From assembly GCF_013364215.1 (NCBI RefSeq), contig NZ_CP054923.1:5828001-5892000 (forward strand): a DNA stretch of 64,000 bases, read 5' to 3'. The notes under the pieces were generated by a model. That model saw only the letters and a program-made list of their open reading frames with translations, did no database searches and was not told where the DNA came from. Within the stretch, counting starts at the first letter, position 1; every line of letters begins with the position of its first letter. The translations under genes and the position numbers were made by a program. This document shows positions 26,833-34,866 of the stretch, piece after piece. Source of the stretch: Verrucosispora sp. NA02020 (GTDB lineage Bacteria > Actinomycetota > Actinomycetes > Mycobacteriales > Micromonosporaceae).

Positions 26833-27626
26833 CAGGACGCCTCCTTCGCGAAGCAGGCCCGGACCGAACCGAGCCCGGAGATACGTGCCTCGTACGTCGC
26901 ACCGGCCGTCACCGGCACCATCGGTCCGAGCGCACCGGAGAGCACCACGTCACCGGCGCGCAGCGGGTCACCGGCGCGGGCCAGGGTGCCGGCCAGCCAG
27001 GCCAGCGCGTGCAGCGGGTTGCCGAGGCAGGCCGCCCCGGCACCGACCGACACCGGCTCCCCGGCGTGCTCCAGCACCATCCCGGCCAGCCGCAGGTCCA
27101 CGTCGCCGACCCGGCGCGGCGAGGTGCCGAGCACGAACAGTCCGCTGGAGGCGTTGTCCGCGACCGTGTCCACGATGGAGATGTCCCACCCGGCCACCCG
27201 CGAGTCGACGACCTCGATGGCCGGCAGCAGGTGGTCGACGGCGCGCAGCACGTCCACGGTGGTGATCCGGGCGTCGGGCAGGTCGGCGCCGAGCACGAAG
27301 GCGATCTCCGCTTCGACGCGGGGCTGGAGCAGCCGGTCCAGGGCGATCTCGGCCCCGTCGGGCACCGCCATGACGTCGGTGAGCACACCGAAGTCCGGCT
27401 CGTACACGCCGAAAGCCTCCTGGACCGCCCGGGAGGTCAGCCCGACCTTCGCCCCCACCCGGCGCTGACCGGACGCCAGCCACTCGCGGACCTGGATCTG
27501 CTGCACCCGGTACGCCGCCTCGACGTCCCCTTCGGGCAGCAGCCGTCCCCGCAGCGGCGGGCAGGGCTTCCCGCTCTCCCGCGCCTCGACCAGTTCCCGG
27601 GCGGCTCGATCGTGGTGAACGGTCAT
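26832..27626 (-). CDS. 2-oxopent-4-enoate hydratase
   Basis: A 264-residue hydratase of the DmpE/MhpD family, adding water to 2-oxopent-4-enoate to form 4-hydroxy-2-oxovalerate. It shares the family layout with the gene at 24024: [20 protein letters not shown] (about 55-74), a [10 protein letters not shown] segment, [13 protein letters not shown] and [20 protein letters not shown]. It is assigned hydratase rather than decarboxylase because of the [14 protein letters not shown] segment and its place next to the aldehyde dehydrogenase and aldolase genes. Translation appears coupled: its ATG overlaps the stop of a 27-codon reading frame by ATGA. Confidence 0.85.
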   Translation of the reverse strand: MTVHHDRAARELVEARESGKPCPPLRGRLLPEGDVEAAYRVQQIQVREWLASGQRRVGAKVGLTSRAVQEAFGVYEPDFGVLTDVMAVPDGAEIALDRLLQPRVEAEIAFVLGADLPDARITTVDVLRAVDHLLPAIEVVDSRVAGWDISIVDTVADNASSGLFVLGTSPRRVGDVDLRLAGMVLEHAGEPVSVGAGAACLGNPLHALAWLAGTLARAGDPLRAGDVVLSGALGPMVPVTAGATYEARISGLGSVRACFAKEAS

Positions 27627-27706
27627 GTCAGCTCCTCGCTGCGCTCGGACCCGCCATGAGCCTCAACCCGGGCTGCTTCGATGATTCGCTCGCTACGCTC
27701 GCTCAT
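27623..27706 (-). CDS. 27-residue coupling ORF between dehydrogenase and hydratase genes
   Basis: A reading frame of 27 codons fills the gap between two catabolic genes exactly. Its ATG overlaps the dehydrogenase stop (ATGA at 27703-27706) and its TGA overlaps the hydratase ATG (ATGA at 27623-27626). The peptide starts MSERSERIIEAARVE and ends GSERSEELT. The DNA carries the motif GAGCGNAGCGAG at both ends. Such SERSER-type peptides recur in actinobacterial genomes in my experience. It may serve translational coupling rather than make a functional product, or it may be a short repeat that was inserted without breaking the operon. Confidence 0.45.
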   Translation of the reverse strand: MSERSERIIEAARVEAHGGSERSEELT

Positions 27707-29208
27707 GAGAGATCCACGCAGACGTTGGTGAGTTCGGAGTAGAAGTCGAGCGAGTGCACGCCGCCCTCGCGACCGATGCCGGACGCCTTCACCCCGCCGA
27801 ACGGGGTACGCAGGTCGCGCAGGAACCACGTGTTGACCCAGACGATGCCGGTGTCCAGCCGGGCGCCGGCCCGGTGCGCCCGACCCACGTCCCGGGTCCA
27901 CACGGTCGCCGCCAGGCCGTACTCGGTGCCGTTGGCCAGCTCGTACGCCTCGTCCTCGGTGTCGAAGGGCGCGACGTGCACCACCGGTCCGAAGATCTCC
28001 TCACGGTTGGTGCGGGCGTCCGGGCCGAGGCCGGTCAACACGGTCGGCTGCACGTACGCGCCACCGTCGCGGGCGTCGCCGAACTGCGGCGTCCCGCCGC
28101 CGGCCAGCACCTGTGCGCCCTCGGCGCGGGCCAGGTCGTAGTGACCGAGCACCTTGTCCCGGTGGGTGTGCGAGATCAGCGGCATGTTCACCGTCGCCTC
28201 GTCGGCCGGCCAGCCGTACGCCAGCTCGGCGGCGCGCGCGGCCAGCCGCTCGGTGAACTCCTCGAACACCGGCCGCTGCACGAGGATCCGCTCGGTGCAG
28301 AGGCACACCTGACCGCCGTTGGTGAAGCTGGACCGGACCGAGCCGGCGACCGCCGCGTCCAGGTCGGCGTCGGCGAAGACCAGCCCGGCGTTCTTGCCGC
28401 CGAGCTCGAAGCTGACCGCCTTCACGCCGTCGGCGGCGGCGCGCATGATGGCGCTGCCGGTGGCGGACTCCCCGGTGAAGGTGATCGCGTCGACGCCCGC
28501 GTGCCGGGTGAGGAACTCCCCGGCGGAACCGGGACCGAAGCCGTGCACCAGGTTGAACACGCCGTCGGGCACACCGGCCGCCGCCATCACCTCGGCGAGC
28601 AGCGTGGCCGAGGCGGGCGTCTCCTCGCTGGGCTTGACCACCACCGCGTTGCCGCAGGCCAGTGCCGGTGCGACCTTCCAGGTGAGCAGCAGCAGCGGCA
28701 GGTTCCACGGCACGATCACCGCGACCACGCCGACCGGCTTGCGGACCGCGTAGTTGAGCGCCCGCCCACCGGTCGGGGTGACCGTGGTGAACGACTCGGT
28801 CGGCGCGGTCGCCACGATCTCGGCGAACGCCCGGAAGTTGGCCGCGCCACGCGGGATGTCCAGGGTGCGGGCCTGTGAGATGGCCTTGCCGGTGTCGGCC
28901 ACCTCGGCGGTGACCAGGTCGTCGAAGCGGCGTTCCAGCTCGTCGGCGACCCGACGCAGCACCTCGGCGCGTTCCCGCTCCCCCATCCGGCCCCACGGCC
29001 CGCGCAGCGCCGCCCGGGCCGCCGCCACCGCCTCGTCCACCACCGACGCACCGGCCTCGACCACCTCGAAGACCGGTTCGCCGGTGACCGGGCTGCGGCG
29101 GGTGAAGCGGGGGCCCTCGTCGCGGAACTCGCCGCCGACGAAGTTGCGCAGCAGGCCGGGGCCGTCCGGCGCGTGCCCGGTCATCAGCCGGGGGTCCCAT
29201 CGGGTCAT
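27703..29208 (-). CDS. 2-aminomuconate (or 2-hydroxymuconate) semialdehyde dehydrogenase
   Basis: A 501-residue NAD-dependent aldehyde dehydrogenase. The active-site cysteine is Cys302 (NGGQVCLCTERI), the general-base glutamate lies in SFELGGKNAGLVF, and the coenzyme-binding VIVPWNLPLLLLTWK is upstream. By context it oxidises 2-aminomuconate semialdehyde, the ACMSD product, to 2-aminomuconate. The closest family, the DmpC/XylG type, handles 2-hydroxymuconic semialdehyde. The start MTRWDPRL overlaps the monooxygenase stop by 4 bases; an ATG nine codons in (MTGHAPDG) is an alternative. Confidence 0.9.
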   Translation of the reverse strand: MTRWDPRLMTGHAPDGPGLLRNFVGGEFRDEGPRFTRRSPVTGEPVFEVVEAGASVVDEAVAAARAALRGPWGRMGERERAEVLRRVADELERRFDDLVTAEVADTGKAISQARTLDIPRGAANFRAFAEIVATAPTESFTTVTPTGGRALNYAVRKPVGVVAVIVPWNLPLLLLTWKVAPALACGNAVVVKPSEETPASATLLAEVMAAAGVPDGVFNLVHGFGPGSAGEFLTRHAGVDAITFTGESATGSAIMRAAADGVKAVSFELGGKNAGLVFADADLDAAVAGSVRSSFTNGGQVCLCTERILVQRPVFEEFTERLAARAAELAYGWPADEATVNMPLISHTHRDKVLGHYDLARAEGAQVLAGGGTPQFGDARDGGAYVQPTVLTGLGPDARTNREEIFGPVVHVAPFDTEDEAYELANGTEYGLAATVWTRDVGRAHRAGARLDTGIVWVNTWFLRDLRTPFGGVKASGIGREGGVHSLDFYSELTNVCVDLS

Positions 29209-30539
29209 CGACGCCGCCCGCGCCCGATCGCCACCGCCGCACCGGCCACCGCCGCCAGCACACCGGCGGCCACCGCGCCGAGGACCTGGTACTGCCGGCG
29301 GACCCGGCGGCGCACCTGCGCGTACGGGACGGTGGAGAAGGAGACCATCTCGTACTGGGAGACGTACCGTCCGGGCAGCGCCCGCTCCAGGGCGTGCTCG
29401 ACCTTCTTGCGGGTCCGGAACACCGGCGAGGCGACCTTGTCGCGCATCTCGACGAAGTTGGCCAGCGCCATCCGGGCGATCGCCTCGGCGTTGCCCTGCC
29501 GACGCTGCTGGAACAGCGGCAGCGCGGCGGACCAGTCGTCGTCGCACTCGGTCAGGCAGCGGTCCAGCTCCACCACGTCCTCGAAGGCGCAGTTGGCGCC
29601 CTGACCGTAGAAGGGCACGATGGCGTGCGCCGCGTCGCCGAGCAGACCGACGCGTCCGTTCACCTGCCACGGGTCGCAGCGCACCGTGCCGAGGACGCCG
29701 ACCGGGTTGTGCTGGTAGTCGTCGACCAGGTCGGGGGCGAGCGGCAGCAGGTCCGGGTAGTGCGCGGCGAAGTGCTGTTCGATCGCCGCCTTGCTGCCCA
29801 GCGAGGCGAAGCTCGCGGTGCCGTGGGTGGGCCAGAACAGTGTGCAGGTGAAGGAGCGGTCCGGGTTGGGCAGCGCGATCATCATCGAGGTGCCGCGCGG
29901 CCAGATGTGCAGGGCGCCCTCGTCCAGGGCGAAGTCACCGCCGGCCGGCGGGATGGTGAGTTCCTTGTAGCCGTAGTCGAGGAAGTCGACGCTCTCGGTG
30001 ACCAGGCCGTGTTCGAGCAGTTGTCCGCGTACCGCCGAACCGGCGCCGTCGGTGCCGAGCACGACGCGGGCGTCCGCGGTGGCGGTGCCCTGCGGGGTCT
30101 CGAAGGTCATCCGCGCGGTGTCCGGATCCAGGCCGACCAGCCGGTGGTCGAAGGCGATCCGCACGCCGGGCAGCTTCGCGGCGGCCTCCAGCAGCGCGTT
30201 GTTCAGCGCGCCCCGGCTGATCGAGTTGATCGCCCGGTCGCCGGAGACGCTGTACGACTGGAAGCCGGGCTCGCCGAGCACCGGGTGCACCATCCGGCCC
30301 CGCATCGGCAGCGCGTCGGCCATCACCTGCTCGTCGAGCCCGATCCGGCGCAGCGCGTCCAGCCCGCGCTCGGAGAGCGCCAGGTTGATCGACCGTCCCC
30401 GTTCGACCGTCCCGGTACGCGGGTCCGGCCGCCGCTCGTACAGCGCCACCGCATAGCCCCGGCGGGCCAGGAAGCAGGCCAGCAGGCAGCCGGCCAGCCC
30501 GGCACCGACCACGGCGATCTCGTCGCGTTCCCGGTTCAT
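29205..30539 (-). CDS. kmo: Kynurenine 3-monooxygenase
   Basis: A 444-residue FAD-dependent hydroxylase forming 3-hydroxykynurenine with NADPH and O2. The dinucleotide motif VVGAGLAGCLLA is at 10-21. The family segment ERGRSINLALSERGLDALRRIGL follows, and the second FAD motif GRVGLLGDAAHAIVPFYGQGANCAFED lies at about 295-325. The C-terminus ends with a hydrophobic helix and basic residues (VLGAVAAGVLAAVAGAAVAIGRGRRR, about 418-444), which looks like a single membrane anchor. Eukaryotic KMO has a C-terminal anchor too, but bacterial enzymes often lack one. The ATG overlaps the kynureninase stop by ATGA. Confidence 0.94.
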   Translation of the reverse strand: MNRERDEIAVVGAGLAGCLLACFLARRGYAVALYERRPDPRTGTVERGRSINLALSERGLDALRRIGLDEQVMADALPMRGRMVHPVLGEPGFQSYSVSGDRAINSISRGALNNALLEAAAKLPGVRIAFDHRLVGLDPDTARMTFETPQGTATADARVVLGTDGAGSAVRGQLLEHGLVTESVDFLDYGYKELTIPPAGGDFALDEGALHIWPRGTSMMIALPNPDRSFTCTLFWPTHGTASFASLGSKAAIEQHFAAHYPDLLPLAPDLVDDYQHNPVGVLGTVRCDPWQVNGRVGLLGDAAHAIVPFYGQGANCAFEDVVELDRCLTECDDDWSAALPLFQQRRQGNAEAIARMALANFVEMRDKVASPVFRTRKKVEHALERALPGRYVSQYEMVSFSTVPYAQVRRRVRRQYQVLGAVAAGVLAAVAGAAVAIGRGRRR

Positions 30540-31837
30540 CCAGCTCTCCCAACGGTCGCGGCCAGCGCGTCGGCGACCCGCCAGCAGTCGTGGTACGTCG
30601 AGTAGAGCGGCACCGGGGCGAACCGGACGACGTCCGGCTCCCGGGCGTCGGCGATCACTCCGTGCTCGTACCGGAGCCGCTTGGTCAGCTCCCTGGCGCT
30701 GCCCTCGCCGAGTCTGACCGAGAGTTGGCAGCCACGGCGACCCGGGTCGCGCGGGGTGATCACGGTCAGCGGCCGGTCGGCGGTCACCTCGTCCAGCAGC
30801 CGCTCCAGGTAACCGGTGAGCCGCAGGCTGCGGTCGCGCAGCGCGGGCATCCCGACCGAGTCGAACAGCTCCAGCGAGGTACGCACCGGCCCCATCGAGA
30901 AGATCGGCGGATTGGAGATCTGCCATGCCTCCACTGTGGACGGCGGCCGGCTGACCGGCGTCATCTCGAACCGGGTGGCCGCCGCCGTGCTCCACCAGCC
31001 CTCGAAGCGGGGCAGGTCCGCATCGCCGTGGTGCCGCTCGTGCACGAACACCCCGCCCAGGGCGCCCGGCCCCGAGTTGAGGTACTTGTACGAGCACCAG
31101 GCCGCGAAGTCGACGTCCCACTCGTGCAGCGACAGCGGCACGTTGCCGGCGGCGTGCGCCAGGTCCCAGCCGACGACCGCCCCGGCGGCCCGGCCGGCGG
31201 CGGTGATCACCGGGATGTCCATCAGCTCGCCGGTGAGGTAGTTGACGCCGCCGAGCAGCAGCAGCGCGACGGTCTGCCCCTCGGCGGCGAGGAACGCGGT
31301 GACGTCCTCGGTGCGCAGGGTGTCCTCACCCGGTCGCGGCGTCAGCCGGACCACGGTGGTGTCCGGGTCGAGGCCGTGGAACCGGGCCTGGCTGCGCACC
31401 GCGTAGCTGTCCGAGGGGAAGGCGCTGTCCTCGATGACGATCCGGGTCCGCGTGCCGCTCGGCCGGTAGAAGCTGACCATCAGCAGGTGCAGGTTGACCG
31501 TGAGCGAGTTCATCACCACGGTCTCGGTGGGCAGGGCGCCGACGAGTCGCGCGGCCGGGGCCGTCAACAGCTCGTGGTACGGCAGCCAGGGCCGTTCCGC
31601 CTCCAGGTGCCCCTCGACACCGAGCCGCCCCCAGTCGTCCAGGTCGGCCAGCAACTCGTCCCGGGTCGCCCGGGGTTGCAGGCCGAGCGAGTTGCCCGCC
31701 AGGTACGCCGACTCGGGATGGTCACCGCCGTCGGCCGGTGGCACGTGGAACAGGTGCCGGTGTCCGGGGTCGCTGGCGTCCAGCCGGAGGGCTTCGGCCT
31801 CGCCGGGGCGTGGCGCCCCGGTCTCGTTCGTCGTCAT
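30536..31837 (-). CDS. kynU: Kynureninase
   Basis: A 433-residue PLP enzyme of fold type I. It cleaves 3-hydroxykynurenine (or kynurenine) to 3-hydroxyanthranilate (or anthranilate) and alanine. The PLP lysine is Lys251 in WCSYKYLNSGPGALGG. Asp225 and His228 in GWDLAHAAGN contact the cofactor, and the N-terminal YLAGNSLGLQP is a family hallmark. It starts 7 bases after the dioxygenase stop and overlaps kmo by 4 bases, so tryptophan is converted to 3-hydroxyanthranilate by consecutive genes apart from the formamidase step. Confidence 0.95.
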   Translation of the reverse strand: MTTNETGAPRPGEAEALRLDASDPGHRHLFHVPPADGGDHPESAYLAGNSLGLQPRATRDELLADLDDWGRLGVEGHLEAERPWLPYHELLTAPAARLVGALPTETVVMNSLTVNLHLLMVSFYRPSGTRTRIVIEDSAFPSDSYAVRSQARFHGLDPDTTVVRLTPRPGEDTLRTEDVTAFLAAEGQTVALLLLGGVNYLTGELMDIPVITAAGRAAGAVVGWDLAHAAGNVPLSLHEWDVDFAAWCSYKYLNSGPGALGGVFVHERHHGDADLPRFEGWWSTAAATRFEMTPVSRPPSTVEAWQISNPPIFSMGPVRTSLELFDSVGMPALRDRSLRLTGYLERLLDEVTADRPLTVITPRDPGRRGCQLSVRLGEGSARELTKRLRYEHGVIADAREPDVVRFAPVPLYSTYHDCWRVADALAATVGRAG

Positions 31838-31844
31838 CGTCGCC

Positions 31845-32744
31845 TCACATCGCGGTACGGGCGGACCACAGCTCGGGGAAGACCACCCGGGCCATGCTGC
31901 GTTGCAGCCAGGCCAGCCCGGCGGAACCGCCGCTGCCGACCTTGGCGCCCATGGTGCGCTGCACCGCCTTGATGTGGTGGTGCCGCCAGTCGCCGAACTG
32001 TTCGGCGACCTCGGTCAGCGCCTCACCGAGCATCCGCAGGTGGTTGTCCGGGCCGGCGTCGGCGTAGATCCGCACCCAGGCCGCCTCGACGGCGGGGTGC
32101 GGCTCGTGCTCGACCGCCACGTCCCGCTCCAGCAGGTCGGCGGGAAGCTCGTGGCCGTGCCGGGCGAGCAGGGCCACCACCTCGTCCCAGACGCTGGGCG
32201 TGTCGAGGGCGGCGGTCAGCTCGGCGTGCACCTCGGTCTGCCGGCGGAACGGCCGGATCAGCGCCGGGTCGCGGAGCCCGAGCTGGAACTCCAGGTGGCG
32301 GTACATGGCCGACTGGAATCCCGAGCCCTCACCGAGCAGGTTGCGGAAACGGTTGAAGTCGGCCGGGGTCATCCAGCGCAGCCCCCGCCAGGCGGCGTTG
32401 AGCCCTTCCAGGTGCAGCGCGGCCCGCCGCAGCGGGGCGAGCGCCTCCCACACCCGGTCGGTGCGCACCAGCCGGGCGGCGTCGCGCAGTTCGTGGCAGG
32501 TCAGGCCGAAGTACAGCTCCATGATCTGGCTGACCATCAGGAACGACATCTCGCCCGGGTCGTCGCTCAGCGGCTGCTGCAACCGGTGCAGCGTGCTGGC
32601 CTGCACGTACGCGTCGTACGGCACCCGCTCGGCGAATTCCAGCGTCGGCTCACCGCCGTTGCGCGCGGCACGGGCCGCGCGCTGGCGGCCGGTGACCGGA
32701 CGCACCGCCGCCCGGGCACCGGGGCGCAGTTCCGTCTGCTCCAT
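31845..32744 (-). CDS. kynA: Tryptophan 2,3-dioxygenase
   Basis: A 299-residue haem dioxygenase that opens the indole ring of tryptophan to N-formylkynurenine. Family elements are YDAYVQASTLHRLQ (43-56; His53 is the expected active-site histidine), MSFLMVSQIMELYFGL, FRNLLGEGSGFQSAMYRHLEF (133-153) and the haem-binding WRHHHIKAVQRTMG (His257 most likely), then KVGSGGSAGLAWLQ. The start MEQTELRPG has AAGGAG about 7 bases upstream. It is the first gene of the catabolic operon and is divergent from the Lrp-type regulator. Confidence 0.95.
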   Translation of the reverse strand: MEQTELRPGARAAVRPVTGRQRAARAARNGGEPTLEFAERVPYDAYVQASTLHRLQQPLSDDPGEMSFLMVSQIMELYFGLTCHELRDAARLVRTDRVWEALAPLRRAALHLEGLNAAWRGLRWMTPADFNRFRNLLGEGSGFQSAMYRHLEFQLGLRDPALIRPFRRQTEVHAELTAALDTPSVWDEVVALLARHGHELPADLLERDVAVEHEPHPAVEAAWVRIYADAGPDNHLRMLGEALTEVAEQFGDWRHHHIKAVQRTMGAKVGSGGSAGLAWLQRSMARVVFPELWSARTAM

Positions 32745-32890
32745 GCGTCGGCTCCTTCCTGGCGTCGGTCCAGACATGATCTCGCGGTGGGATCGCCTGA
32801 CGGAATGCCTCTTCAACGGCGGTTCAGCAGGTCGACCTGCCGAACGAAAGGCACTGGCAGCAGTTCGCTTGCCGGACGTAAGGTCGCCGC
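32745..32890. promoter_or_regulatory. Divergent promoter region between kynA and the Lrp-type regulator
   Basis: The 146-base gap must hold both promoters. It contains an imperfect dyad around CCGAACGAAAGG ... GTTCGCTTGCC (about 32838-32875), a plausible regulator site close to the regulator's own GTG start. No clear -35/-10 pair could be assigned. Confidence 0.4.
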
Positions 32891-33331
32891 GTGGACGAGA
32901 TGGACTGGGCCCTGCTCCGTGAGCTGCAGGCCGACGCGCGACTGTCGTTCAGCGAGTTGTCCCGGCGGGTGCACCTGTCTCCCCCGGCCGTCGCCGAACG
33001 GGTCCGGCGGCTGGAGGAGACCGGCGTGGTCACCGGCTACCACGCCCACGTCGACCTGGCCCGGGCCGGTCGCAACGTGGTGGCGCTGATCCGGATGTCC
33101 TGTTACGGCGCCCGGTGCATCCTGCACGTCCCCGAGGTCGCCGACTGGCCGGAGATCCTGGAGATCCACCGGATCACCGGCGACGCGTGCAGCGTGCTGA
33201 AGGTCGCGGCCGGGTCGATCGGGGAGTTCGAGGCCGTCATCGACCGACTCGCCCCGTACGGGCAGCCGTCCAGCACGATGGTCCTCTCCACGCCGCTGGG
33301 CTGGCAGCCGGTCACCCCGCTGTCGGGTTAG
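32891..33331 (+). CDS. Lrp/AsnC family transcriptional regulator
   Basis: A 146-residue Lrp/AsnC protein. The N-terminal winged helix-turn-helix (MDWALLRELQADARLSFSEL, then SPPAVAERVRRLEETGVVTGY, residues 4-47) is followed by the ligand-binding RAM-type domain (about 60-135; RITGDACSVLKV). It starts at GTG 32891 and is transcribed divergently from the tryptophan-degradation operon. By position it probably senses an aromatic amino acid or pathway intermediate, such as kynurenine or tryptophan, and controls kynA. That ligand is inference. Confidence 0.9.
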   Translation: MDEMDWALLRELQADARLSFSELSRRVHLSPPAVAERVRRLEETGVVTGYHAHVDLARAGRNVVALIRMSCYGARCILHVPEVADWPEILEIHRITGDACSVLKVAAGSIGEFEAVIDRLAPYGQPSSTMVLSTPLGWQPVTPLSG

Positions 33332-33403
33332 CCGCCCCGGCAGGGGGAATGCGCCGCGGGTCACCCCAGCAGGACCGGTGCACCGGTGCCGGGAGGGAGG
33401 ATC

Positions 33404-33916
33404 ATGCGGGGTCTGCGTCCGTACCCGTCGACCGTCGTCCGACTCTTCGGCGCGTTCGCCTTGATCGGGGCTTTCGTCCTGGTCGGCGCCGCGCCCGCCC
33501 GGGCAGGTGAGAACACCTTCGTCGAGGTGACGCCGAACAGCGTGCAGGCCGGTTCCCGGGTGCACCTCAAGGCCAGCTGCGACAACGCCAACAACCGGCA
33601 GGCCGAGGTGACCTCGGACGCGTTCCGTCAGGTCTTCCTCCGCCCGAACGACGGCTTCCTCACCGGGGACGTCACCGTGCCGAGCGAGAAGCAGGCCGGC
33701 AACTACCCGGTCACCCTGCACTGCGAGAACGGTCAGACGGCCGACACCACGCTGACCGTGCTGAACATGGAGCAGCCCACCAAGGGACCGGCGACCGGAG
33801 GCGGCGGCACCGCAGGCGGCGACACCGGCTCGATGCTGCTGCTCGGCGGCGCCGCAACAGTGGCCGCGGTGGTGGTGTTCGGGCTGGTGAGCAGCCGGCG
33901 TCGGGCCGGTTCCTGA
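33404..33916 (+). CDS. Exported wall- or membrane-anchored protein, partner of the class F sortase
   Basis: A 170-residue exported protein: signal peptide with cleavage likely after ARA (about residue 35), a small beta-type domain with two cysteines (HLKASCDNAN and VTLHCENGQ, a probable disulfide), a Gly/Thr-rich spacer, a hydrophobic helix (SMLLLGGAATVAAVVVFGLV) and a basic tail SSRRRAGS. This is the architecture of a sortase substrate, but no LPXTG-like motif precedes the helix; the nearest sequence is GGDTGS. The start ATG has GGGAGGGAGG upstream. The sortase gene begins 13 bases later. Confidence 0.8.
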   Translation: MRGLRPYPSTVVRLFGAFALIGAFVLVGAAPARAGENTFVEVTPNSVQAGSRVHLKASCDNANNRQAEVTSDAFRQVFLRPNDGFLTGDVTVPSEKQAGNYPVTLHCENGQTADTTLTVLNMEQPTKGPATGGGGTAGGDTGSMLLLGGAATVAAVVVFGLVSSRRRAGS

Positions 33917-33928
33917 CCCGCTGTCGCG

Positions 33929-34762
33929 ATGAGCGGCTCTCGCGTACCCGCGCCGGAACCCGGTCCGGGTCGGCGCCGGACCACCGCCCGTCGGGTGCCT
34001 CGCGCCTGGCGTCGGGTGGTGGGCACGGCGCTGGGCCGGCTGGGCCGGGTCACCACGCAGATGGGGTCGGCCAGCGTCAGCACGCCCGACCCGGCGGCCC
34101 CGCCGGTGCCGCCCCGCCGTCGGCAGCTCGGCCGGTACCGCCGGTACGGCCGGTCCACTCCCGGGGTGCCGGTCCTGGTGATCGGCGCGTTGATGCTGCT
34201 GATCGTCACGATGCTCGGCGTCGAGCGGCTGACCGGGGTGAACCTGCTGCCGGACCGGTTCATCGCCGGGCTCGGCCGCCCGCCGAAGGAGTACCCGATG
34301 CTGTCGGCGAGCGAGCCGGTCAGCATCGAGATCAGCAAGATCGACCTGACCGCTCCGGTGCACAACGTCGGGATCGCGCCGGACGGCAGCGTCGCCGCTC
34401 CACCGGCCGAACGGGCCCAGGAGGCCGGGTGGTACGACCAGGGTCCGACCCCCGGCCAGTACGGCCCGGCCGTCATCGTCGGGCACGTGGACACCAGCAC
34501 CGGACCGGCGGTCTTCCAGGACCTACGGGAACTGCGCGGCGGTGACCGGGTCGAGGTGGCCCGGTCGGACGGCTCGGTCGCGGTGTTCGAGGTCGAACGC
34601 ATCGGCCGGTACGACAAGGAGCAGTTGCCGGCCGACGACGTCTTCGGCGACTTCAGCCGGCCCCAGTTGCGGCTGATCACGTGCGGCGGGCGCTGGGTCG
34701 GCGGCGACACCGGGTACGCGGACAACGTGATCGTCTTCGCCTCGCTGGTGCAGGCTCGCTGA
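33929..34762 (+). CDS. Class F sortase
   Basis: A 277-residue sortase: a long basic cytoplasmic N-terminus, one membrane helix at about 80-97 (VPVLVIGALMLLIVTMLG), then the sortase beta barrel. The catalytic His186 (VIVGHVDTS) and Cys252 (LRLITCGG) are present. The usual arginine just before DNV (YRDNV in class F enzymes I recall) is Ala264 in GYADNVIVF; Arg255 directly after the TCGG motif might replace it. Sortases cut a sorting signal and transfer the protein to the cell wall. The adjacent upstream exported protein is the obvious candidate partner. Confidence 0.87.
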   Translation: MSGSRVPAPEPGPGRRRTTARRVPRAWRRVVGTALGRLGRVTTQMGSASVSTPDPAAPPVPPRRRQLGRYRRYGRSTPGVPVLVIGALMLLIVTMLGVERLTGVNLLPDRFIAGLGRPPKEYPMLSASEPVSIEISKIDLTAPVHNVGIAPDGSVAAPPAERAQEAGWYDQGPTPGQYGPAVIVGHVDTSTGPAVFQDLRELRGGDRVEVARSDGSVAVFEVERIGRYDKEQLPADDVFGDFSRPQLRLITCGGRWVGGDTGYADNVIVFASLVQAR

Positions 34763-34866
34763 CCCGCCTGGACGCCCGGCCGACGACGGCCCTCGCGGCC
34801 GGGCCGCGTCGGAGGCGCGCCCAGGCGGCGCCGGACGCGGCTCGGGGCTGTCGCCGGGGGCGCGGC

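Noticed and set aside
29205..31121. Single long fusion of kynureninase-region sequence and kynurenine monooxygenase
   Set aside because: The upstream part of that frame is kynureninase read out of frame; the monooxygenase has its own ATG at 30539 overlapping the kynureninase stop.
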